DNA from: Wenzhouxiangella sp. XN201
GTDB lineage: Bacteria > Pseudomonadota > Gammaproteobacteria > Xanthomonadales > Wenzhouxiangellaceae
Assembly (NCBI RefSeq): GCF_011008905.1
Contig: NZ_JAAIVI010000017.1
Coordinates: 434,001 to 498,000 of the forward strand
Direction of reading: 5' to 3'
DNA: 64,000 nucleotides
Shown: piece after piece, positions 7,843-15,352 of the stretch
Numbering within the stretch: the stretch's first letter is position 1
Layout of the letters: every line of letters begins with the position of its first letter
The notes under the pieces: model-generated
Told to the model about the DNA's origin: nothing
The model's database searches: none
Seen by the model: the letters and a program-made list of their open reading frames with translations, nothing else
Program-made: the position numbers and the translations under genes

Positions 7843-8655
7843 ATGACTGTTCTGATCGTTCTCGCCGGGCTGGTACTCAGTCACTACTTCACGGCTGTCG
7901 GCCGCTGGCGCAATTTCGACTGGCTGCTCTGGCCAGTCCATGAGACGCGCCAGCGGTTTCCGGAACAGCCGGGATTGGTGCTGGCGGTGCTGATCCTGAC
8001 CGTGGTGATTGCCTCGGCGCTGGCGGCCTGGCTGATGACAGCCCTGCTCGGCCTGGCGGGCTGGGCCCTGCTGGCCCTGGTCGTTTTCATTTATACCCTG
8101 GGGCCACGCGATCTTGATCGCGACATCCAGCGCATGCTCGACGAGCCGGGTCACGCCGATAGCCGGGAGGCGGCCGCCTCCCTCGGTCTGGAATCGGATG
8201 CCGGCGCGAGCGAGGCGGCCGCCGCGGTACTGCACGGTGCTCGCTCGCGCTGGTTCGCCATCCTGTTCTGGTTTACTTTCCTCGGAATCCCCGGCGCGCT
8301 GCTCTACCGGCTGTGTCAGAAGGCCATGCAGATCGATGATCTCAAGGCGGCCGAACTCGACTGGCTCGCGCGCCTGCGCTGGGTGCTGGAGTGGCCGGTG
8401 CTGGTACTGATGACCCTGGCGACCGGTCTGGTCACTGACCTCGACCGGGTCGTGCAGGCCTGGAAGCGCTACCATGCCGAGCGGCCCTGGTGGTTCTTTG
8501 CGCCGGGAATCCTGGATGCCGTGGCCACAGCGTTGATCGACACCGAGACAGATCGCGCTGATGGGCTGCGGCGCGGCCATCAGCTGGCCTGGCGGATGCT
8601 GGTGTTGTGGCTGGTGGTGATGAGTTTGATGCTGATCGCCGGGTGGCTCGTTTAG
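7843..8655 (+). CDS. AmpE-like integral membrane protein (CobD/CbiB superfamily)
   Basis: The 270-residue product has about four to five hydrophobic segments (residues 1-15, 45-85, 140-165, 180-205 and 245-270). It contains the motif L-G-P-R-D-L-D-R-D-I near residue 86 and a W-F-A-I-L-F-W-F segment that resembles AmpE, the inner-membrane partner of the AmpD amidase. AmpE proteins are poorly conserved and their function is unclear, so this is a family-level call. No ampD is adjacent, but a periplasmic-type amidase lies at 45.9-46.5 kb. The gene is bracketed by two copies of palindromic repeat A; the downstream copy starts exactly at its stop codon. Confidence 0.6.
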   Translation: MTVLIVLAGLVLSHYFTAVGRWRNFDWLLWPVHETRQRFPEQPGLVLAVLILTVVIASALAAWLMTALLGLAGWALLALVVFIYTLGPRDLDRDIQRMLDEPGHADSREAAASLGLESDAGASEAAAAVLHGARSRWFAILFWFTFLGIPGALLYRLCQKAMQIDDLKAAELDWLARLRWVLEWPVLVLMTLATGLVTDLDRVVQAWKRYHAERPWWFFAPGILDAVATALIDTETDRADGLRRGHQLAWRMLVLWLVVMSLMLIAGWLV

Positions 8656-8862
8656 GGAGCCTCTGAAAACTACTGCGCGTGTGCCTGACGGCGTCCGGCG
8701 GTGCTCGGAATCCTCATGTATTCACATATACACGCGCGACGGCTCCGATCCAGTGCTCCTTGCGCTCCGCGCAAACCGCACCGGATACTTCGCCTGCGCT
8801 GCGGTTCCTGCGCTCCGGCGGCCACCGTCAGCCACCCGCTCGCTACGTTTTCAGAGGCTCCC
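8656..8862. repeat. Palindromic repeat family A, copy 2
   Basis: This 207-base unit abuts the stop codon of the AmpE-like gene. Its outer arms GGGAGCCTCTGAAAAC (8656-8671) and the complementary GTTTTCAGAGGCTCCC at the right end match perfectly. The right half is almost identical to copy 1 for about 55 bases (from CTGCGGTTCCTGCG near 8799 to CTACGTTTTC). Compared with copy 1, the centre carries roughly 65 extra bases (about 8734-8798), themselves a partial palindrome (GATCCAGTGC ... GCACCGGAT). Confidence 0.85.
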
Positions 8863-8914
8863 TGAGTAAGGATTGTTAAGGTTTTAGTTGACTATGGGTT
8901 GCGAGGAGTAATAC

Positions 8915-10207
8915 ATGAATCGATTGTTGGTTTTTGTCGGGTTGATGGCTTGTGCCGGTGCAGCTTTCGGGGAAACCTGGGTGCGCTGCGGGTCGGTGAT
9001 TGATGTCGATGCGGGTGAGCGCCTTGGGGCGCATACCGTAGTGATTGTCGACGGCAAGGTTTCCGAGTTGCAGTCGGGACACCCGGAGTGGGCCGAAGAC
9101 GTCGAGCGGGTGGATCTGTCCTCGCTGACCTGTCTGCCGGGGCTGATGGACATGCATACGCACATCACCTCCGAGTCCAGCCCTTCGGCCTATATCGAGC
9201 GCTTTACCCTCGACGAGGCCGATGTTGCCCTGCGCGGTGCACAATACGCGCGCCGTACACTCGAGGCCGGGTTTACCACCGTGCGTGACCTGGGCGATTC
9301 CTTTAATGCCTCGGTCGCCTTGCGCGACGCGATCGAAGACGGGCGCGTCCCCGGGCCGCGCATCTTCACCGCCGCCAAGTCCCTGGCAACCACCGGCGGG
9401 CATGCCGATCCGACCAACGCCTGGCGCCAGGATCTGGCCGGTGACCCGGGCCCGCGCGAGGGCGTACTCAATGGCGTGGCCGAGGCCCGTCAGGCGGTTC
9501 GCCAGCGTTACAAGGACGGTGCCGACCTGATCAAGATCACCGCCACCGGCGGCGTGCTGAGCGTTGCCCGCAGCGGCGACAACGCCCAGTTCACCGATGA
9601 GGAACTGACCGCCGTGATCGAGACGGCCGCCGACTACGGCATGCACGTCGCCGCCCACACCCACGGCAGCGAGGGCATGAAGCGCGCGGTAGCTGCCGGC
9701 ATTCACTCGATCGAGCACGGCACCTACATGACCGACGAGATCATGACCATGATGATCGAGCGCGGCACCTGGTACGTACCCACCATTTCGGCCGGCAAGT
9801 TCGTCGCCGAAAAGGCCGAGGAGGAGGGCTACTATCCGCCGGTGGTGGCGGACAAGGCCCGGCGGATCGGGCCGGTGATTCAGCAGACCTTCGAACGCGC
9901 CCACGCCGCCGGCGTGCGCATCGCCTTCGGCACCGACTGTGGCGTATGCCCGCACGGCAGCAATGCAGCCGAATTCGGCTATATGGTCGAGGTCGGCATG
10001 AGCCCGGCCGATGCCCTGCGCACAGCAACCATCAATGCTGCCGAACTACTCGGGCAGGAAGAGGTCCTGGGCCGGCTACAATCCGGCTATGCCGCCGACC
10101 TGATCGCCGTGGACGGTAACCCGCTCGAGGATGTGTCCGTTCTCAACGATGTCCGCTTCGTCATGCGCGACGGGCAGGTGTTCGTCGACCGATCGGTGGA
10201 AGGTTGA
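8915..10207 (+). CDS. Secreted metal-dependent amidohydrolase (imidazolonepropionase-like)
   Basis: The start at ATG 8915 has a GAGGAG site 6 bases upstream. The 430-residue product has a signal peptide (MNRLLVFVGLMACAGAAFG) and the amidohydrolase metal motifs: H-T-H in LMDMHTHITSE near residue 76, the carbamylated-Lys region D-L-I-K-I-T-A-T-G-G near residue 205, A-A-H-T-H-G (about 247), I-E-H-G-T (about 268) and F-G-T-D-C-G (about 341). Such enzymes often cleave prolyl or other hydrophobic dipeptides, or act as secreted carboxypeptidases; the actual substrate cannot be read from the sequence. A second secreted member of the superfamily lies at 46612-47955. Confidence 0.85.
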   Translation: MNRLLVFVGLMACAGAAFGETWVRCGSVIDVDAGERLGAHTVVIVDGKVSELQSGHPEWAEDVERVDLSSLTCLPGLMDMHTHITSESSPSAYIERFTLDEADVALRGAQYARRTLEAGFTTVRDLGDSFNASVALRDAIEDGRVPGPRIFTAAKSLATTGGHADPTNAWRQDLAGDPGPREGVLNGVAEARQAVRQRYKDGADLIKITATGGVLSVARSGDNAQFTDEELTAVIETAADYGMHVAAHTHGSEGMKRAVAAGIHSIEHGTYMTDEIMTMMIERGTWYVPTISAGKFVAEKAEEEGYYPPVVADKARRIGPVIQQTFERAHAAGVRIAFGTDCGVCPHGSNAAEFGYMVEVGMSPADALRTATINAAELLGQEEVLGRLQSGYAADLIAVDGNPLEDVSVLNDVRFVMRDGQVFVDRSVEG

Positions 10208-10211
10208 CCAG

Positions 10212-10386
10212 AAAAACCTTTATGTCGCAAAGCAGCGAAGCAGCAAAGACGCAAAGATACTGAAGGGATTTCTATTTGCTGGAGCGCCGATGCAATAGTT
10301 CTATGGCCCTACAGCTCTTTTGAATATTAATTTCTCTTCTCTTCGCGTTCTTTGCTGCTTTGCGTCTTTGCGTTTCAAAGGTTTTA
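10212..10386. repeat. Inverted repeat family B, copy 1
   Basis: The left arm (10212-10256) contains CGCAAAGCAGCGAAGCAGC and GCAAAGACGCAAAG. The right arm (10341-10386) is its imperfect reverse complement (TTCTTTGCTGCTTTGCGTC and TTTGCGTTTCAAAGG). The 84-base spacer is unrelated, AT-richer sequence. The unit lies between two convergent genes. Two more copies are at about 45765-45884 and 46460-46622. Confidence 0.85.
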
Positions 10387-10394
10387 TTCTTTAT

Positions 10395-11510
10395 TCACTC
10401 AGCATAGCCGCTCAGTTCGAGATAGCCCCGCCCCACTGATTCCCCCGTGCCGGCATCGCGCACGCTGACCGCGCCTTCCCAGTAGTCGACCGCGCCGGTC
10501 CAGCGCTGCTCGTCGAAGCGGGCCTCGACTTCCAGCTTCAAGTCCTCCGAAGGCACCTCAACCGTCCAGGCGACCGGCCAGCGGTGGCCCTGGGGATCCC
10601 GCCATTGGCGTTGGGGTGTCGCCGTGAACTCCTCGGGGCCGAGCGTGCGCGCGTTGCCGTCGGGATCGACGAGCTTGCCGGCGGAAAAGCGCGAGGCTTC
10701 GCCGTCCTGGGTGCGCAGCCGGTAGACCATCAGGTCACGCCCGTCATCGAGCTGCAGGGAAAACCAGTCCCAGCCGGCCAGGTCAGCGGCGAGCTGGCTC
10801 GAGCCCCACTCGCGATCCAGCCAGGCCAGGCCGCTGACCGGCCACTCCCGCTGATCAACCCGGACCGCGCCCTCGACGCCCAGACGGGTGATCGAATAAT
10901 AGTACGAGGCATTACCGGGTTCGGGCCCCTTGCGGCTGTAGCCGGCATCGCCCTGCAGCACAATCGGCTTTTGTGGCACCAGCGTCAGGTCGAGGTCGAA
11001 ATCGGGGGTCGATGCGCTCAACTCGAAGCGGTCGCCGACGCGTTCGACCGTCCAGTCCCGCAACCACCACCGATGTGTGTCGGCGCCGGCCAGGCCGAGT
11101 GCGCCGCGCGCGAAGCGTTGGGCCTGATGGAAGGTCCGCGATTGGATGTCGCTCAGCGCCAGATGGGCCATCCAGACGGTATCGCTTGCCCAGGCCGACT
11201 GCGGCCGTGGACCGGGCTCGAGCTCGAATCGAAACAGGGTGAACTGGAAGCCGAGTAGCTTGCCCTCGGGTGTTTCGAGATTGCCGGTGAAATACCACCA
11301 CTCGTTGCGAAAGCCTGGGTGGGCGGCGTGGTCGGCGGGAAATTCGAATGCCCGCGGGCCGGTCACGCGCCGAAATTCCGCGGGCGCGCTGGCCAGCAAT
11401 TCGCCGGCCTGCATCGCATCGGACGAGGCATCGTCGCGCTGGACCTGCCAGGCAAGCCATGCGATGAGCGCCAGCGCGGCGGCAATGAGGAGTGCGAAGT
11501 CCCTGGCCAT
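10395..11510 (-). CDS. attH: AttH-like lipocalin-type protein (CrtC/hydroxyneurosporene synthase-like fold)
   Basis: The 371-residue product has a single N-terminal membrane anchor (FALLIAAALALIAWLAW) and then the AttH signature A-H-P-G-F-R-N-E-W-W-Y-F-T-G-N-L near residues 62-77, with D-R-E-W-G-S-S-Q-L in the second half (about 230). This is the paired lipocalin-like domain of carotenoid 1,2-hydratase relatives. Its gene is one base after the permease stop, so it belongs to an attE-permease-attH operon. In such operons the protein is thought to be an exported partner of the ABC transporter; the substrate is unknown. No carotenoid genes are nearby. Confidence 0.82.
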   Translation of the reverse strand: MARDFALLIAAALALIAWLAWQVQRDDASSDAMQAGELLASAPAEFRRVTGPRAFEFPADHAAHPGFRNEWWYFTGNLETPEGKLLGFQFTLFRFELEPGPRPQSAWASDTVWMAHLALSDIQSRTFHQAQRFARGALGLAGADTHRWWLRDWTVERVGDRFELSASTPDFDLDLTLVPQKPIVLQGDAGYSRKGPEPGNASYYYSITRLGVEGAVRVDQREWPVSGLAWLDREWGSSQLAADLAGWDWFSLQLDDGRDLMVYRLRTQDGEASRFSAGKLVDPDGNARTLGPEEFTATPQRQWRDPQGHRWPVAWTVEVPSEDLKLEVEARFDEQRWTGAVDYWEGAVSVRDAGTGESVGRGYLELSGYAE

Positions 11511-11511
11511 C

Positions 11512-13941
11512 TCAGTCGCCTCTCAGTTCCCGCGCGGGCGGCCGTCGGCCGATCCGCCAGGCCGGGTAGAGGCCGGCCAGCACTCCGCAGACGACGGCGA
11601 GTGGCAGCAAGGCCGCGGCCGGCAACAGCGGCCAGCTCAGCGGCAGGCTCCAGCCAAAGGCCCGGGGCTGGACGACCAGCGACAGGCCCAGGTGGATGGC
11701 CAGGGCGATCGGCACGGCCACCAGGGCGGCGGCCAGGGCCAGGCCGGCGGTCTGGGCGATGACCAGGGTGTAGAGTCGCGCCGGTGTGAGTCCGAGCGCC
11801 CGCAGGGTGGCATAGTCGCGCCGGCGTTCCAGTCCGAGCGCCAGCAAGGCGCTGACCAGGGCGATCACGGAAATGAGTCCGACCAGTGCCGCCAGGGCCC
11901 AGGAAATGCGGAAGGTCCGATCGAAGACCGCCAGGGTGGTGTCGCGGACTTGCTCGCGAGCGGTGAGCCGCAGTTCGTCCGAGATTGCGGCGAGTGCCTC
12001 CAGCAGCACTTGCCGGTCCGGCGGCGGATCGGCGTAGTACAGGCCAATGCTGTCGCGCAGCGGATCATCGAACACACGGCGATAGAGGGGGGCGTGAATC
12101 GCAATACTGCCCCGCTCGCTGGCGTAGTCACGGTAGATCGCCGCGATCGGTCGTTCAAGCGTTTCATTGGCTGCGTTGATCTCGACCGTGTCGCCAACCT
12201 GAAGGCCGCTGCGACGGGCCATCGGTTCGGAGATCACCACGGCCTGGCCTTGGCTGAATGCCGCCCAGGCCGCCTGTGAATCGCCGGCCAGCCATTCGAA
12301 GCCGCGCCAGGCTTGTTCGTGGAGATCGTAGGCGACGAGATCGCGGCCGTCCTCCAGCGGGATGCGGCGCGCGCTGGTGGTGGCGGCGATGTCCGGCAGA
12401 TCGCAAATGCGGGCCACCCGTTCCGGATCGAGCGCGCCGCGGCTGGCGGTGACGTAGCTGTCGGCCTGCAGCAGGCGGTCGATCCAGTCATCGACGGCGG
12501 CACGGAAACCCATCACCATCATGGCAATGCCCGCCGCCAGCGCCAGCGAAACACCCAGCGCGGCCAGGGGTGGGCCAATGCGCCGGCGCCCGGCCAGCAG
12601 CAGCGCCAGGGCGCGCGCGACCAGGCTGCGACCGGCGATGGACTTGAATATTCGCAATACGCGCAGCCCCGCCACTGGGGCCAGCAGTGCGCAGCCGGCC
12701 AGCCCGAGAAACAGCCCGGCGAAGGCCGCCGGCAGGCTGTCGGAAAAGCCGATGACGGCCAGCGCAAGCGCCAGCAGGCCCAGGGCCAGGATCAACGGAT
12801 GCCAGTCACGGTTCTGAGAGTCGCTGCGACGCAGCAACTGGCCGGGCGGAATGCCGCGGGCCTCGCGCAACAGCCCGGTCATCGAGATCAGCGCCATGCC
12901 GACGGCCAGGCCCCACAATGCCAGGTAGAGTCCGGTCGTGGGCATGACGCGGGCCGGTGGCAGCAGATCGTAGAGCGAGGCCACCGGGTCGCGGACCAGG
13001 CCAAGCAGTGCATCAGCCAGGACCGTGCCGAGCACCAGCCCGGCCAGGGCGCCGAGCCCCGCGATCACGGCCGTTTCGCTCAACAGCAGCAGCGCAATCC
13101 GGCCGTGGGTCACGCCCACGGCGCGCAGCATGGCCAGCGCCCGTCGACGCTGCACCAGCAGGAAGGACAGCACGCTGAAGATCACGAACAGGCCCACCGC
13201 CAGGCTGATCAGGCCCATGGCGCTTAAGTTGGCGCGCATGCCCTCGGTGAGGCGGGCGGCCGAACTGCGCCGGGCGTCGGCCGAGCGCAGCTCCAGGCCT
13301 TCGGGAAGGTTTTCGTTGAGCCAGTCGCGGGCTGTGGCCGGAGCGTCAATCCAGCTCAGTTCGCCCGAACGGTCGAGCCGGTCCTGGGCCGCGGCAATGT
13401 CCATGAGTAGGCGGTCGTCGAATCCACGGTGTTCGGGCAACAGTGCGGAGACGGTCAGCGTGATTTCGCGACGGCCGTGGCGAAGTGGCAGGGTGTCGCC
13501 GACTTCGAGATCGAGACGTTCGAGGGTCGAAGGGCTGACGGCAACGGCATCCGGCAAGGCCAGAAGTTCGGCCGGCAGCCCGGGCGGCAGCCGACCAGAG
13601 CGCGCACCGCCGCCGAACAGGTCGACACCGAGCAATTCGAGGTGCCGATCCCGGTGGCGAACGGTTTGTGCCAGTACCGGCAGCAGGGTGGGTGAGCCCG
13701 CTCGGGTGGCCAGCTCGGCATAAATCGCTTCGTCGAGGGGGCCGTCTGCCGCGCTGATTCGCAGGCTGTCCTCACCGGCCAGGGCGGTCGCGGCCCCGTC
13801 GAGCGAATCGACCAGGACATCGCGCATCAGGGCCACGCCGGTCATGACCGCCACGCCGGCGGCCATGCCGGCCAGGGCCAGCATCAACTGGCCGGGATGG
13901 CGCCGGAAGAATCGCCGCGAAGACTGCAGCAGCAGGCGCAT
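11512..13941 (-). CDS. FtsX-like ABC transporter permease (AttF/AttG fused type)
   Basis: I start this at the ATG sharing one base with the attE stop. The 809-residue product has an N-terminal transmembrane helix, two FtsX/MacB-type three-helix blocks (about 245-370 and 690-790), an extra membrane pair around 385-480, and two large extracytoplasmic domains. This is the LolC/E-like duplicated permease arrangement. With AttE (ATPase) and AttH it would form an AttEFGH-type system, which resembles lipoprotein- or envelope-acting ABC machines rather than small-molecule importers. The substrate is not known. Confidence 0.85.
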   Translation of the reverse strand: MRLLLQSSRRFFRRHPGQLMLALAGMAAGVAVMTGVALMRDVLVDSLDGAATALAGEDSLRISAADGPLDEAIYAELATRAGSPTLLPVLAQTVRHRDRHLELLGVDLFGGGARSGRLPPGLPAELLALPDAVAVSPSTLERLDLEVGDTLPLRHGRREITLTVSALLPEHRGFDDRLLMDIAAAQDRLDRSGELSWIDAPATARDWLNENLPEGLELRSADARRSSAARLTEGMRANLSAMGLISLAVGLFVIFSVLSFLLVQRRRALAMLRAVGVTHGRIALLLLSETAVIAGLGALAGLVLGTVLADALLGLVRDPVASLYDLLPPARVMPTTGLYLALWGLAVGMALISMTGLLREARGIPPGQLLRRSDSQNRDWHPLILALGLLALALAVIGFSDSLPAAFAGLFLGLAGCALLAPVAGLRVLRIFKSIAGRSLVARALALLLAGRRRIGPPLAALGVSLALAAGIAMMVMGFRAAVDDWIDRLLQADSYVTASRGALDPERVARICDLPDIAATTSARRIPLEDGRDLVAYDLHEQAWRGFEWLAGDSQAAWAAFSQGQAVVISEPMARRSGLQVGDTVEINAANETLERPIAAIYRDYASERGSIAIHAPLYRRVFDDPLRDSIGLYYADPPPDRQVLLEALAAISDELRLTAREQVRDTTLAVFDRTFRISWALAALVGLISVIALVSALLALGLERRRDYATLRALGLTPARLYTLVIAQTAGLALAAALVAVPIALAIHLGLSLVVQPRAFGWSLPLSWPLLPAAALLPLAVVCGVLAGLYPAWRIGRRPPARELRGD

Positions 13942-14645
13942 CAAATCTCCTGCAAGCGTCCGCCGCGCAGCTCGAGGCGTCGGTCACAGATGGCCGCTGC
14001 CGCCGGGTTGTGCGTCACCAGCACCAGGGCACAGCCGCGTTGTGCAGTGATCTGCTCGAACAGCGAGAGCACATCTGCAGCCGTGCTTTCGTCGAGACTG
14101 CCGGTGGGCTCGTCGGCCAGCATCAGGCCGGGTTCATGGACCAGCGCACGCGCGATGGCCACGCGCTGTTTCTCGCCGCCTGATAGCTGTTCGGGCAAGC
14201 GGTCGAGCAGCTCATCGATGCCCAGTGCCGCGGTCAGTTCGTCGAGGGCTTCGTTTTTCCGGGGCCGCCCGTTCAGCCACAGGGGCAGGTCGATGTTCTC
14301 ACCCGCGCTGAGCGAGTCGATCAGGTTGAAATCCTGGAATACCAGGCCTACCGTGCGGGCGCGGAACCGTGTCATTTGGGGTTCGGCCAGGGTACCGAGA
14401 TCGCGGCCCAGCAGTTCGACCTGCCCGGCATCGGGCCGGTCCATTCCGGCGGCGAGGTGGAGCAGGGTGGACTTGCCTGAGCCGGAGGCGCCCATGACGG
14501 CCACGCGTTCGCCGCTTCCGATCTTGAGGTCGAGTCCGCGTAGAACCGGGACCAATCGCTTGCCCGAGCGAAACGTGCGATCGATGCCGTGCATCGAAAG
14601 CGCCGGCGCCGTTTCCGCCGGCATGGCAGGGGTCGGAGCGCTCAT
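13941..14645 (-). CDS. attE: ABC transporter ATP-binding protein (AttE-like)
   Basis: The 234-residue ATPase shows Walker A G-A-S-G-S-G-K-S-T (about residues 54-62), a Q-loop (V-F-Q-D-F-N), the signature L-S-G-G-E-K-Q-R (about 158-165), Walker B L-M-L-A-D-E-P-T-G-S-L-D and a switch His (L-V-T-H-N). It belongs to the MacB/LolD-type subfamily that pairs with FtsX-like permeases, which agrees with the overlapping downstream permease gene. It is the first gene of the attE-permease-attH operon. Confidence 0.93.
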   Translation of the reverse strand: MSAPTPAMPAETAPALSMHGIDRTFRSGKRLVPVLRGLDLKIGSGERVAVMGASGSGKSTLLHLAAGMDRPDAGQVELLGRDLGTLAEPQMTRFRARTVGLVFQDFNLIDSLSAGENIDLPLWLNGRPRKNEALDELTAALGIDELLDRLPEQLSGGEKQRVAIARALVHEPGLMLADEPTGSLDESTAADVLSLFEQITAQRGCALVLVTHNPAAAAICDRRLELRGGRLQEI

Positions 14646-14770
14646 GAAAACTCATCCGTGGCGAGTCGAAATACCACTATAGAGGAACAGGTGAGAAGGC
14701 CAATGGAACTTTTGAGCGCGTAGTCACTCGAATTCTCGTGCTTTGCGGACTGTGTCCGAGGTCACTTTTC

Positions 14771-14799
14771 TTGGCAATCTGTAATTGCTGTGGTAGACT
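14771..14799 (+). promoter_or_regulatory. Sigma70-type promoter of the panD leader
   Basis: TTGGCA (14771-14776), a 17-base spacer and TAGACT (14794-14799) preceded by TGG, giving an extended -10. Expected transcription start about 14806. No other good promoter is visible between here and panD. Confidence 0.6.
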
Positions 14800-14805
14800 T
14801 ACCAC

Positions 14806-14912
14806 CAACCTTGGTAAAACCGCAACGGTTGAGCAAGGTCGCAGGGCGCGAAGCGAGGTACATCACTCCGACATCCGTTGCCCCTCCCTCGACCAGGGGA
14901 GGGGTTTTTTTT
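14806..14912 (+). ncRNA. Candidate structured leader RNA or small RNA upstream of panD
   Basis: The 314-base gap between attE and panD holds a promoter, about 75 bases with pairing potential and a strong terminator. Visible pairings are CCTTG (about 14809-14813) with CAAGG (about 14835-14839), enclosing the hairpin AACCG-CAA-CGGTT (about 14818-14830), and a small CGC-GAA-GCG loop further on. The unit ends 46 bases before the panD start codon. It may be a cis-acting attenuator or riboswitch controlling panD, or an independent small RNA. I do not recognise it as a known family; a pan-motif RNA is a possibility I could not test. Confidence 0.4.
14881..14912 (+). terminator. Strong rho-independent terminator ahead of panD
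   Basis: CCCCTCCC (14881-14888) pairs perfectly with GGGAGGGG (14897-14904) across an 8-base loop, followed by eight T (14905-14912). Confidence 0.9.
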
Positions 14913-14958
14913 GGGTGACGCATTATCACCAAACCCTTGTTGACAGAGGTTCGGCAAC

Positions 14959-15339
14959 ATGCAATTGACGATGTTGAAGGGCAAGATTCATCGCGCGACC
15001 GTCACGCGCGTCGAACGTGACTACGAGGGGTCCTGTGCGATCGACAGGAACCTGCTCGAGGCGGCCGGAATTCTCGAGCACGAACAAGTACATATCTACA
15101 ATATTACGAGCGGCGAACGGTTCGTGACATACGCTATCCGGGCCGAGCGCGACTGCGGCATCATCTCGGTCAATGGCGCTGCGGCGCACTGCGCCAGCCC
15201 GGGCGATCTGGTCATTATTGCCGCCTATGCGCGCATGAGCGAAACCGAGGCCGAGCTGCACCGGCCGCGCCTGGTCTATCCCGACACCGAGAACCGCATC
15301 GCGCGCACGGCCGAGGGCGTGCCGGCCCAGGCTGCCTGA
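14959..15339 (+). CDS. panD: Aspartate 1-decarboxylase proenzyme PanD
   Basis: The start at ATG 14959 follows AGAGG (14945-14949). The 126-residue product is a pyruvoyl enzyme that self-cleaves at Gly-Ser within Y-E-G-S-C-A-I-D (about residues 22-29), and carries the catalytic-loop text [12 protein letters not shown] and N-G-A-A-A-H. It makes beta-alanine for pantothenate and coenzyme A. panB and panC are not in the window upstream. The short distance to the upstream terminator suggests leader-based regulation. pgi follows 13 bases downstream. Confidence 0.95.
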   Translation: MQLTMLKGKIHRATVTRVERDYEGSCAIDRNLLEAAGILEHEQVHIYNITSGERFVTYAIRAERDCGIISVNGAAAHCASPGDLVIIAAYARMSETEAELHRPRLVYPDTENRIARTAEGVPAQAA

Positions 15340-15352
15340 AACCGGTTCCGGG

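Noticed and set aside
7649-7846. Small open frames inside palindromic repeat A copies
   Set aside because: They arise from the repeat itself, occur on both strands and have no initiation signals or similarity to proteins.
8679-8879. Possible short protein in repeat A copy 2
   Set aside because: The reading frame is not conserved between the two copies and overlaps the palindrome arms.
10208-10394. CRISPR-like array because of repeated CAAAGCAGC words
   Set aside because: The words are arms of one inverted repeat, not regularly spaced direct repeats with unique spacers, and no cas genes are present.
14738-14968. 76-codon open frame between attE and panD
   Set aside because: It runs through the terminator stem and T-run and into panD in another frame; the region is better explained as an RNA leader.
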